From Maricaulis sp048268525 (GTDB lineage: Bacteria > Pseudomonadota > Alphaproteobacteria > Caulobacterales > Maricaulaceae): a stretch of 64,000 nucleotides of DNA. The stretch is taken from the NCBI RefSeq assembly GCF_048268525.1, contig NZ_JBLWVH010000002.1, forward strand, positions 1 to 64,000, written 5' to 3'. The position numbers and the translations under genes were made by a program. Shown here one piece after another: positions 35,306 to 42,466 of the stretch. Position 1 is the first letter of the stretch, and each line of letters begins with the position of its first letter. The notes under the pieces are model-generated. The model was given only the letters and a program-made list of their open reading frames with translations, did not search any database and was not told where the DNA came from.

Positions 35306-37143
35306 TAGGGCGTGGCTCCGGCAATCGGCTCGGTCGCCTTGATCAGCCAGTCGGCGACGTCTCCGTCCAGCAGCGGCAGGACTTTCGTTCGAACCATGGC
35401 GTGATAGCTGTCCAGCCAGGCGATTTCGTCGGCGGTGAGCAGGTGGGTGTCAATCAGACCCTTGTGGATCGGCGCCACGGTGACGGTTTCAAAGCCCAGC
35501 ATCGGCCGTTCGCCGCCGGGAATGTCGGCGGCTTCGGTGACGACCTGCAGGTTCTCGATCCGGATGCCGAACCCGTCTTCCTTGTAGTAGCCCGGCTCGT
35601 TGGACAGGATCATTCCCGGCTCCAGCGGCACCGCATTCGGCGCCTTGGAAATCCGCTGCGGCCCTTCGTGCACGCCGAGGAAGCTGCCAACGCCATGGCC
35701 GGTGCCGTGATCATAGTCAAAGCCGGCCTGCCACAGCGGGAAGCGGGCGAGAATGTCCAGCTGGGTGCCGGTCGTGCCCTTGGGGAAGCGCACCATGGAC
35801 AGGGCGATATGGCCCTTGAGGACGCGGGTATATTGCGTCTTCATCTCGGCGGTCGGATCACCGATCGGGACCGTGCGCGTGATGTCGGTGGTGCCGTCCG
35901 GATACTGGCCACCACTGTCGACCAGGAAGAGCGATCCCTTGGCCAGTTTGAGGTTGGAGGCCTCTGAGACGCGATAGTGGGCGAAGGCCGCATTGCCCTG
36001 GGCGCCGGAGATCGTGTCGAAGGACAGGTCGCGCAGTTCCGGCAATTGTTTGCGCAGGCTTTCCAGCTTCTGCGCCGCCTGGATCTCGTCGACCTCGCCG
36101 GACTGGGCTTCGGTGTCGAGCCAGTGCAGGAAGCGAGCGATGGCGCCGCCGTCGCGGATGTGGGCCTGGCGCGAGCCTTCCACTTCAGCCGGGTTCTTGG
36201 CGGCCTTGGGACGCATCACCGGGTCTTCCAGCGATTGCACCTCGGCACCGCCGGACTTGAGCGTCTCAAACACCCAGGCCGAGGCCGTGGTCGGGTCGAC
36301 GCGGACTTTCTTGCCCTCAAGTTCGGACAGTCCGGCGCCGAACTCGCTTTCGGGCCGCACAGCGATTTCGTTGCCGAGATGGGAGCGGGTTTCGTCGGTC
36401 AGCTTGTCCGGGTCGACGAAGAAGGTCGCGGTCCCGTCCTTGTGGATCAGGGCCGCAGACAGGGGCAGTGGCGAGCGCGAAACATCACCGCCGCGCACAT
36501 TGAACAACCAGGCAATCGAGGGCGGCGCGGTGATCACGGCGGCGTCTGCCCCGCCACGTTCGATGGCAACCCCGATGCGCTGGCGCTTGGAGGCGTGGTC
36601 CTCGCCAGCGAACTCGATCGGGTGCGGGATGATGTCGGCCTTGGGCGCCGCCGGACGGTCGGTCCAGGCAACATCGATCGGGTTCTGCTCGACCGAAACC
36701 AGCTCGACGCCGGCGCGCATGGCGGCGGTCTCCAGCAGGTCGAGTGCGGCCGGGCTGTGCAGGCGGGCGTCATAGCCGATCTTCTCGCCCTTGCGGCCAT
36801 TCTCCTCGATCCAGCCGTACAGGCCCTGGCCGACCAGATCGCACTGGTCGAACAGCGCGGTGTCGGTCTGCTGGCGGCCCTGCGCGGTGTAGCGGCCATC
36901 GACCAGCAGCGCGGCGCGGTCGGCCATGACAATCGCGGCGCCGGCAGAGCCGGAAAAGCCGGTCGCCCACAGGAGCCGCTCATTGCAGTCCGGCAGGTAT
37001 TCATTGTCATACTCATCCTCGTGCGGGATGAGGAAGCCGTCCAGGCCAAGTGATTTGAGCGCAGCGCGCAGCTTGGGCAGGTTCTCGCGGCCATAATGCG
37101 GGCCGCCCTTAACGTCGAAAGTCTGGGAAATCATCTGGGTCAT
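35305..37143 (-). CDS. Xaa-Pro aminopeptidase (M24B, PepP-like)
   Basis: A 612-residue metallopeptidase that removes an N-terminal residue before proline. Two creatinase-like N-terminal domains (about 10-300) precede the pita-bread catalytic domain. The dinuclear metal ligands are Asp409 and Asp420 (DSGGQYPDGTTDITRT), His483 (GTGHGVGS), Glu516 (NEPGYY) and Glu530 (RIENL). The long form with an extra N-terminal domain matches eukaryotic-type APP and many alphaproteobacterial homologues. I chose ATG 37143 over upstream codons, which encode a non-family basic stretch; ATG 37134 is also possible. No signal peptide, so cytoplasmic. Confidence 0.93.
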   Translation of the reverse strand: MTQMISQTFDVKGGPHYGRENLPKLRAALKSLGLDGFLIPHEDEYDNEYLPDCNERLLWATGFSGSAGAAIVMADRAALLVDGRYTAQGRQQTDTALFDQCDLVGQGLYGWIEENGRKGEKIGYDARLHSPAALDLLETAAMRAGVELVSVEQNPIDVAWTDRPAAPKADIIPHPIEFAGEDHASKRQRIGVAIERGGADAAVITAPPSIAWLFNVRGGDVSRSPLPLSAALIHKDGTATFFVDPDKLTDETRSHLGNEIAVRPESEFGAGLSELEGKKVRVDPTTASAWVFETLKSGGAEVQSLEDPVMRPKAAKNPAEVEGSRQAHIRDGGAIARFLHWLDTEAQSGEVDEIQAAQKLESLRKQLPELRDLSFDTISGAQGNAAFAHYRVSEASNLKLAKGSLFLVDSGGQYPDGTTDITRTVPIGDPTAEMKTQYTRVLKGHIALSMVRFPKGTTGTQLDILARFPLWQAGFDYDHGTGHGVGSFLGVHEGPQRISKAPNAVPLEPGMILSNEPGYYKEDGFGIRIENLQVVTEAADIPGGERPMLGFETVTVAPIHKGLIDTHLLTADEIAWLDSYHAMVRTKVLPLLDGDVADWLIKATEPIAGATP

Positions 37144-37261
37144 GGGCGGCAAGGTATGCCCGTCGCCGGGGCGGTTCAATGGCTGTCTCAGCCGGGTCTG
37201 CAGGCTTGCGTCCCCGCCGGTCGCGCGGGCCATGCATTTGCGCAGGCCGGGCTTGCTGAAC

Positions 37262-37277
37262 CGCCTGTTCGCAGGCG
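37262..37277 (+). other. UUCG-tetraloop hairpin upstream of a small ORF
   Basis: CGCCTG (37262-37267), TTCG, CAGGCG (37272-37277): a perfect six-pair stem closed by the very stable UUCG tetraloop, 44 bases before the small ORF start and with no T-run. It could be a leader structure or a stable end of an upstream RNA. Confidence 0.4.
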
Positions 37278-37321
37278 CAGAAATCCATGGCTAAAGCGCG
37301 GGGAATTCAAAGGAGTTTCCC

Positions 37322-37483
37322 ATGCTGTACGGGATTGATGACTGGCGCTCGATGAACACCAACGACATGCTGAATCGCTCGCTTGAGCGCAACCGTTCGC
37401 GCAGCGGCATCCGCGCCCTGCCACGCACCACCGACGTCAATGCCTTCCTCGCCAGTTTCGGCCTCAAGGGCAAACGCGCCTGA
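37322..37483 (+). CDS. small basic protein, 53 residues
   Basis: ATG 37322 follows AAAGGAG by six bases, the best ribosome-binding site in the window. The product begins MLYGIDDWRSMNTNDMLNR and ends LKGKRA, with a strongly basic middle (ERNRSRSGIRALPR) and a hydrophobic FLASFGL near the C-terminus; net charge is positive and no membrane helix is present. The stop abuts the stop of the convergent LytTR gene. I do not recognise it; its size fits a small nucleic-acid or membrane-surface binding protein, but that is speculation. Confidence 0.7.
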   Translation: MLYGIDDWRSMNTNDMLNRSLERNRSRSGIRALPRTTDVNAFLASFGLKGKRA

Positions 37484-38971
37484 TCAGGCCTTGTGGCCGG
37501 CCAGCCGTTCGCGCAGGCCGGCCACCTCTCGCCGGCTGACGGGAACAGACGCGCCGGTCTTGAGAAGCAGTTGGTAGCGGCTGCCCACTTCGCTGGTCAG
37601 CGCCTCGACATGGTCGAGATTGACTGCGTGAGAGCGGTGATTGCGGACGAAACCGCCGGGCAGCAGTTCGAGCAAGGCGCTCAGATTGCGATTGTCCAGA
37701 TGGGTTGCCCCGCTGAGCGTGCGCACCTCGGTGTAATTGCCAGCTGCCACGAGATGGACAATATCGCTGCAGGGCAAACGTGTCAGTCGTCCGGTGGACT
37801 GCAGGGCCAGGATCGCCGGTGCTGAGGATGGTAGCGCTGTTTCCGGCTGCAACAGGTGCGGCCAGCGGATGGCGGGCAGGGCCAGCAGTCCCAGCACCAG
37901 TGCATAGATGCCCCGGTCAATCAGGTCCGCCGGAAAGGCCAGGGCATAGGCCGGGACAAGCGCGAGACCGATTGCCAGAACCCGGGCTTGCGGGTCGCCA
38001 CGCCAGCCAATCCACATCGCAGCTGACACGGTCAGGCAAGCGGTCACCGCCGCCGACTTGGCGTCATAGCCGGTCAGGGCAAGGCTGGCGGCCAGGGCGG
38101 CCAGCGCAGTTGCGCCCAGCCACAGGGTCGCCACAGGTCCGGAAGTCGGCCAGCGTTGCTGCGCAAAGCGCAGAAGGGCCAGCCCGAAAATGGCCAAGCC
38201 GAGCAGGCTGAGGGCCTGGCGCGGTTGATGCCAGTCATAGGGATAGTTGATCATGGCCCGGGAAATCTCGGCCAGTCCGGCCAGCGTCAACCCGGTCAGC
38301 GAGAGCGACAGCCAGAGGCCGCGTCCATCGCCGATCCGTTTGGCGCGCAGGCCGAAAGCCAATGCCAGCGCCACCAGGCCGGCGCCGAGGATGGCCAGCG
38401 GCAGATAATAGCGGACGGGGCGCCGGGTTTCGGCACTGTAGGGCAGGACGAAGAGCGACTGGACCAGGCTGTAGGGCGTGTAGCCGGCGCGGTGGCTGGA
38501 TAGGCGCATGACCAGCCGATTGCCGCCTGGCTCTATCAAGCGGGCCGGTACCGCGAACAGGCTGTCGATCTGACCGGCCGACTCGCCATCGGCGTCCACG
38601 CCGGGTTGGCCCTTGTTTCCGATCATTTCGCCATTGAACCAGAGCGTTGCTGAGAAGGGGCCGGAGGTGCTGACCGCCAGCGGCGGCCCGTCCTGTGCAA
38701 TCGGAACATCATCCCAGACCAGCCAGCCCGCTGTCTCCGGGCGTGCGATTCCGCGATAGCCGACCCGCTCGCCGGCGGCCGGGGCGGCGAGCATGGCCGC
38801 CAACCCGATATCCGCATCCACATAGCGCACGGTCTGCGGCATGCGCGCGTCGATCCGGGGCTGGGGCGCGGCCAGAAGAAAGGCGAGCGCCAGCAGCATC
38901 AGCCCGACACTTTCCAGGCCTGGCCGCCGGTCTGCAATCGCTTTGAGCCATCCGGCCATCATATGAGCCAT
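37484..38971 (-). CDS. membrane-bound LytTR transcriptional regulator
   Basis: A 495-residue protein joining a membrane sensor to a DNA-binding domain. Residues about 1-25 hold a first membrane helix, about 45-165 a periplasmic jelly-roll-like part (ATLWFNGEMIGNKGQPG, NRLVMRLSSHRAG) resembling 7TMR-DISM extracellular domains, then about seven helices (165-375), and a C-terminal LytTR domain (about 390-490) with DIVHLVAAGNYTEVRT and FVRNHRSHAVNLDHVEAL. LytTR domains bind direct repeats in promoters. It is divergent from the serine hydrolase gene (83 bases between starts), its most likely target. ATG 38971 has AGGA very near; ATG 38962 is an alternative. Confidence 0.87.
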   Translation of the reverse strand: MAHMMAGWLKAIADRRPGLESVGLMLLALAFLLAAPQPRIDARMPQTVRYVDADIGLAAMLAAPAAGERVGYRGIARPETAGWLVWDDVPIAQDGPPLAVSTSGPFSATLWFNGEMIGNKGQPGVDADGESAGQIDSLFAVPARLIEPGGNRLVMRLSSHRAGYTPYSLVQSLFVLPYSAETRRPVRYYLPLAILGAGLVALALAFGLRAKRIGDGRGLWLSLSLTGLTLAGLAEISRAMINYPYDWHQPRQALSLLGLAIFGLALLRFAQQRWPTSGPVATLWLGATALAALAASLALTGYDAKSAAVTACLTVSAAMWIGWRGDPQARVLAIGLALVPAYALAFPADLIDRGIYALVLGLLALPAIRWPHLLQPETALPSSAPAILALQSTGRLTRLPCSDIVHLVAAGNYTEVRTLSGATHLDNRNLSALLELLPGGFVRNHRSHAVNLDHVEALTSEVGSRYQLLLKTGASVPVSRREVAGLRERLAGHKA

Positions 38972-39053
38972 CCGTCCTTTTGCGCTGGTCGGCCCGCTGG
39001 CCGCACGGCATGAGCGCCCCTTGCCGGGGGGCAAGTCAACAACAGGAATACAG

Positions 39054-40088
39054 ATGCTGATGATTGGTAGTCTTTTGACGGCAAGCGCCGGAGTCGCAAG
39101 TCTCTGGCTCGGTATGGCCGGGCAGGTTGTAGCGCCGCCGCTCGCAGAACAGGCGCAGACGGCCTTTGATCCGGTTGCCCGGACCTATCCGGCGCTGAAC
39201 GCCACGGTGATGGTTGGTGGCGAGATTGTCTGGGAATCTGAAGGTGGTTGGCAGCGCGATGACGCGGATGGTGTCGACCGTCCCTACAATGTCTATTCGG
39301 TGGCCAAGATGCTGACCGCGCTGGCCTATGCCCGTCTTGAACAGACCGACGGCCTCGATCTCGACACGCCGGTCCGACAGATCGACCCGGACCTGCCGGC
39401 GCATTATGACGCTGTCACGCTACGCTCCCTGCTCGAGCACCGGGCAGGCGTTCGCCACTATACCTCGCGGGCTGACTGGATCAGCTTTTCGGACCGTCGC
39501 TGCGAAACCCCGGCCGACGCGCTGGGTCATTTCATCGACGCGCCGCTTTCGCCGCCGGAGGGCGATGAGATAACCTACTCGACCTATGGCTATGTCTTGC
39601 TGAGCCACCTGTTGGTGCAGCTGACCGGGACAGACAGTTTCGATGCGGCCATGCATGACGCACTTGGCGACACCTATCTTGCCCGTCGTGACTCAGATGA
39701 CGCCGAGAAGGCCACCAACTGGGTTGATCTGGGAGAGGGGCCGCAGACGATCGACGGGCCCTCGGCTGAGTGCAAGTCCGGCGCGGGCGGGTTGCTGGCC
39801 AGTTCGCGCGAACTGGCCGAAATGGGGCACGCCCTCGCGGCAGGCGAGATGGTCGATCTTGGCGGCTGGACAGAACTGCCGGGGCCCTGGGCCGGGCATG
39901 CACCCGAAGCCGACCTGCACTATGCCGCCCACTCCGGTGGCTCACCGGGCGGTCGGTCTTTCATGCTGATTTACGTCGAACCGCAAGTTTCGGTGGCGCT
40001 GACCGGCAATGCCGACAGCGAGAACCTGCAGGCGCTGTCGATCGAGCTGGCCGACCTGTTTGCGGGCCTCGAGCCGGCGGACGAGTAG
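39054..40088 (+). CDS. beta-lactamase/DD-peptidase-fold serine hydrolase, exported
   Basis: A 344-residue class C-like serine hydrolase with an N-terminal hydrophobic signal (about 1-25). The nucleophile is in SVAK at 82-85 (Ser82, Lys85). The usual YxN tyrosine motif reads YST at 175-177, so the Asn is replaced by Thr. HSGGSPGGRS near the C-terminus takes the place of the KTG/HxG motif. Such proteins act on D-Ala peptides, esters or other acyl substrates; a true beta-lactamase is not shown. ATG 39054 has AGGAA six bases upstream. Divergently arranged with a LytTR regulator. Confidence 0.85.
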   Translation: MLMIGSLLTASAGVASLWLGMAGQVVAPPLAEQAQTAFDPVARTYPALNATVMVGGEIVWESEGGWQRDDADGVDRPYNVYSVAKMLTALAYARLEQTDGLDLDTPVRQIDPDLPAHYDAVTLRSLLEHRAGVRHYTSRADWISFSDRRCETPADALGHFIDAPLSPPEGDEITYSTYGYVLLSHLLVQLTGTDSFDAAMHDALGDTYLARRDSDDAEKATNWVDLGEGPQTIDGPSAECKSGAGGLLASSRELAEMGHALAAGEMVDLGGWTELPGPWAGHAPEADLHYAAHSGGSPGGRSFMLIYVEPQVSVALTGNADSENLQALSIELADLFAGLEPADE

Positions 40089-40091
40089 CGC

Positions 40092-40952
40092 TTAGCCCTT
40101 CGTCGCGACGAGGGTTTCCCAACCCTCCAGCGGCGGCTGGCGGTGCACCGTCAGTCCGGCGGCTTCGTAGGCGGTGCGGACCATGGCTTCCTGTTCGGTC
40201 AGCAGGCCGGACAGGATGACCTTGCCGCCGGGCGTCAGGATGTCGGCGACACCCGGTGCCAGATCGATCAGCGGGCCGGCGAGGATATTGGCGAAGACCA
40301 GCTCGAACTGGCGCCCCGCCAGCTTGGCATGTTCGAGGCCTTCGGCGACGAAACAGTCGATGCCGGGGGTGTTGTTCTTGGTGCAGTTCTCAATGCTTTC
40401 ATCGACGGCTTCAGGGTCGATGTCCGATGCCAGCACTTCGGCGTCCGGCAGTGCCTTGGCCGCGGCGATGGCCAGGACGGCAGTGCCGCAGCCCAGATCG
40501 AACACGGTTTTCGGATCGGCACCGGCGTCCAGCATTTCGGAAAATGCGATCAGGCAGCCGCGTGTGGTACCGTGATGGCCGGTGCCGAAAGCCGGACCGG
40601 CTTCGATTTCGATCCCGATCTGACCGGTGGCAACGGCTTCACGATCATGCGCACCGAACAGGGTGAAACGCCCGCCCTCGACCGGCTTGAGGCCTTGCAG
40701 AGACAGGCGAACCCAGTCCTCTTCCGGCAGAGGTCCGAATTCGACCAGAATGTCCTCGGCGAGGCCCGAAGCACGGCGGAAGGCGGCCTCGTCCGGCATG
40801 GACTGAAACAACACGTCCAGCCGCGCCCCATCGCTCTCTTCGAAAATCGCCCAGCTCAGCGCGACGGCCGGATGGGCCTGGTCGAGGCGTTCAACGACAT
40901 CGGCGAGGGTGGCAAAATCGGACAGGGCTGTCAGGCGCCAAAGCGTGGTCAT
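40092..40952 (-). CDS. prmA: ribosomal protein L11 methyltransferase PrmA
   Basis: A 286-residue AdoMet enzyme that trimethylates ribosomal protein L11. The N-terminal L11-binding domain (about 1-90) is followed by the methyltransferase domain with FGTGHHGTTRGCL, DLGCGTAVLAIAA (AdoMet motif I), ASDIDPEAV and NILAGPLIDLAP (NxxxGPL substrate loop). Converges with the serine hydrolase (three bases between stops). Length and motifs are typical of alphaproteobacterial PrmA. Confidence 0.94.
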   Translation of the reverse strand: MTTLWRLTALSDFATLADVVERLDQAHPAVALSWAIFEESDGARLDVLFQSMPDEAAFRRASGLAEDILVEFGPLPEEDWVRLSLQGLKPVEGGRFTLFGAHDREAVATGQIGIEIEAGPAFGTGHHGTTRGCLIAFSEMLDAGADPKTVFDLGCGTAVLAIAAAKALPDAEVLASDIDPEAVDESIENCTKNNTPGIDCFVAEGLEHAKLAGRQFELVFANILAGPLIDLAPGVADILTPGGKVILSGLLTEQEAMVRTAYEAAGLTVHRQPPLEGWETLVATKG

Positions 40953-41078
40953 GGGCAGGGTCTCCGGATCAGGCGGCGGGTGTGGACGCTGGGACGCTGG
41001 AAATCAAGCGGGGAGGGCTTTGTCTTAAGTCCACGAGCGAGTGCTCGGAGAAGACCTTAAATGTCTTGCCGGGATTTC

Positions 41079-41160
41079 GCCGCATGGGCTCAGCGCCGTC
41101 AAGGCGCATGCCCGCTTCGCGGCGCCGAAGGCGGCCTTGACGGCGCTGAGCCCATGCGGC
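41079..41160. repeat. 27-base perfect inverted repeat, 28-base loop
   Basis: Bases 41079-41105 are the exact reverse complement of 41134-41160. The loop (41106-41133) contains CCCGCTTCGCGG, which resembles the loop CCGCTTCGCGG of the second long palindrome at 63656-63736. It lies in the 264-base gap between the prmA start and the end of the esterase gene. The rest of that gap holds no feature I can support. Confidence 0.85.
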
Positions 41161-41216
41161 CCGCTGGCTGGCATGACAAATAAGGATGGTTGGGGCCGAG
41201 GCCCCGTTCGTTACGC

Positions 41217-42143
41217 CTACTCCGACTCCAGCGCCTCGACCAAAATCGCCCGTACCTCCTGCCAGGCCGGTGAGGTCGGATCGATCAGCTCGAAATGCCC
41301 CGCCTCGGGCAGCACGACATGGCGGACGGTGTCGCCGCGTGCTTGCGCCAGCGCCGCGTAGTGTGTGCCCAGTGAGGGTGGCACGATCGGGTCGAATTCG
41401 CCGGAAACGATGACCTGCCCGACGGCCATTGGCCCCATCGCTGCGGGTGAGACCTGGGCCATCAAGTCCGGTGTCTGGGCCTCCACCGGCCCGATCAGAT
41501 CATCCACCGTGGCAGGCTCGCCGCAGCGGCCCGGCCCGTTGGCGCGGTAGTTTGCGAGATCATTGATGCCGGCGAGTGTGACCACAGTCTCAGGCAGAAG
41601 CGGATCGTCGCGCCAGGCCGCGCTGTCTTCGGGCAAATTGCCGCGCGCCGCCGCCCAAAGGGCCAGATGCCCGCCGGCGGAATGCCCGGTGAAGACCAGC
41701 CGGTCGAGATCGAGCGGATGCGCCTGTGCGACCTCGCGCAGATGATCGACGCCATCGGCGATGTCCTCGAACGTACCCGGCCAGCCACCGCTCTCATGCC
41801 CGATCCGGGCGTATTCGAGGTTCCACACTGCCACGCCGTGATCACGCAGATCGGCAGCGACATAGTCCTGCAGGATCGTGCCCGGTATCTGCGACAGCCA
41901 GCACCCGCCATGGACCATGACAACCACCGGAAACGGCCCTTCCCCTTGGGGCAGCCACAACTCGCCAAATTCCAGCTCGCCCTCGCCAAAGGCGATCCGC
42001 AGGGTTGCGGTTTCGCGCGGGCGGTCGAGAAGCTGATCCCATGTGATGGGGCGGGCGGCGGCGTGCGGGTCGACATGGGGCGTCGCTGCCTCGGGCTGAC
42101 AGGCGGCAAGAAGGGTGGAGGCAAAAAGGAGGGCGCGGATCAT
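41217..42143 (-). CDS. lipoprotein alpha/beta hydrolase (BD-FAE/esterase-lipase type)
   Basis: A 308-residue predicted lipoprotein: signal MIRALLFASTLLAAC with Cys15 lipid site. The hydrolase core has the oxyanion HGGCW motif near 85, the nucleophile elbow GHSAGGH near 155, and ESGEFDPIVPP-type acid and AGHFELI histidine regions, all typical of BD-FAE/kynurenine formamidase-like and acetyl esterase families. I chose ATG 42143 because it gives a clean lipoprotein signal; an upstream in-frame start adds 16 polar residues. Likely periplasmic or outer-membrane esterase; the substrate is unknown. Confidence 0.88.
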   Translation of the reverse strand: MIRALLFASTLLAACQPEAATPHVDPHAAARPITWDQLLDRPRETATLRIAFGEGELEFGELWLPQGEGPFPVVVMVHGGCWLSQIPGTILQDYVAADLRDHGVAVWNLEYARIGHESGGWPGTFEDIADGVDHLREVAQAHPLDLDRLVFTGHSAGGHLALWAAARGNLPEDSAAWRDDPLLPETVVTLAGINDLANYRANGPGRCGEPATVDDLIGPVEAQTPDLMAQVSPAAMGPMAVGQVIVSGEFDPIVPPSLGTHYAALAQARGDTVRHVVLPEAGHFELIDPTSPAWQEVRAILVEALESE

Positions 42144-42194
42144 GGGGGCTCGCTGGTCTGTTCCAGCGCCAACCTTCCCCGAAACACACACTTT

Positions 42195-42465
42195 GTCATC
42201 CCGGGCGGACGCCCTGACTTGATCAGGGCGCAGACCCGGGACCTATTCGCTCAAGCCTGCGCCCGCGAAGGCGGGTGGCGGGGATAACAAAAGGGAATTG
42301 AAACAGCGCGGAACGAGGTCCTTCCCCTCGATGGGGAAGGTGGGCCGAGGCGCAGCCTCGGCTCGGAAGGGGTGAGACGCGCAGCGTTCCGGCACCGCCT
42401 GTCACCCACTCCGGCTTGCCGCCAAAGCGGCAATCCACCTCGCCCATCAAGGGCGAGGACCTGAC
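42195..42465. repeat. cluster of REP-like palindromes between esterase and uvrD
   Basis: The 323-base gap holds no gene but several palindromes: a compound one at 42199-42241 (outer arms TCCCGGG/CCCGGGA, inner GCCCTGA/TCAGGGC), then CTTCCCC/GGGGAAG near 42323-42341 and CCGAGGC/GCCTCGG near 42345-42361, and GCCGCxAAGCGGC-like arms near 42418-42430. They resemble dispersed extragenic palindromes; some may act as terminators for the two flanking minus-strand genes. Confidence 0.6.
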
Positions 42466-42466
42466 T

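Noticed and set aside
39054..40088. Calling the serine hydrolase a beta-lactamase resistance gene
   Set aside because: SxxK is present but the YxN motif is changed and the KTG motif is not clear; the fold covers many esterases and peptidases.
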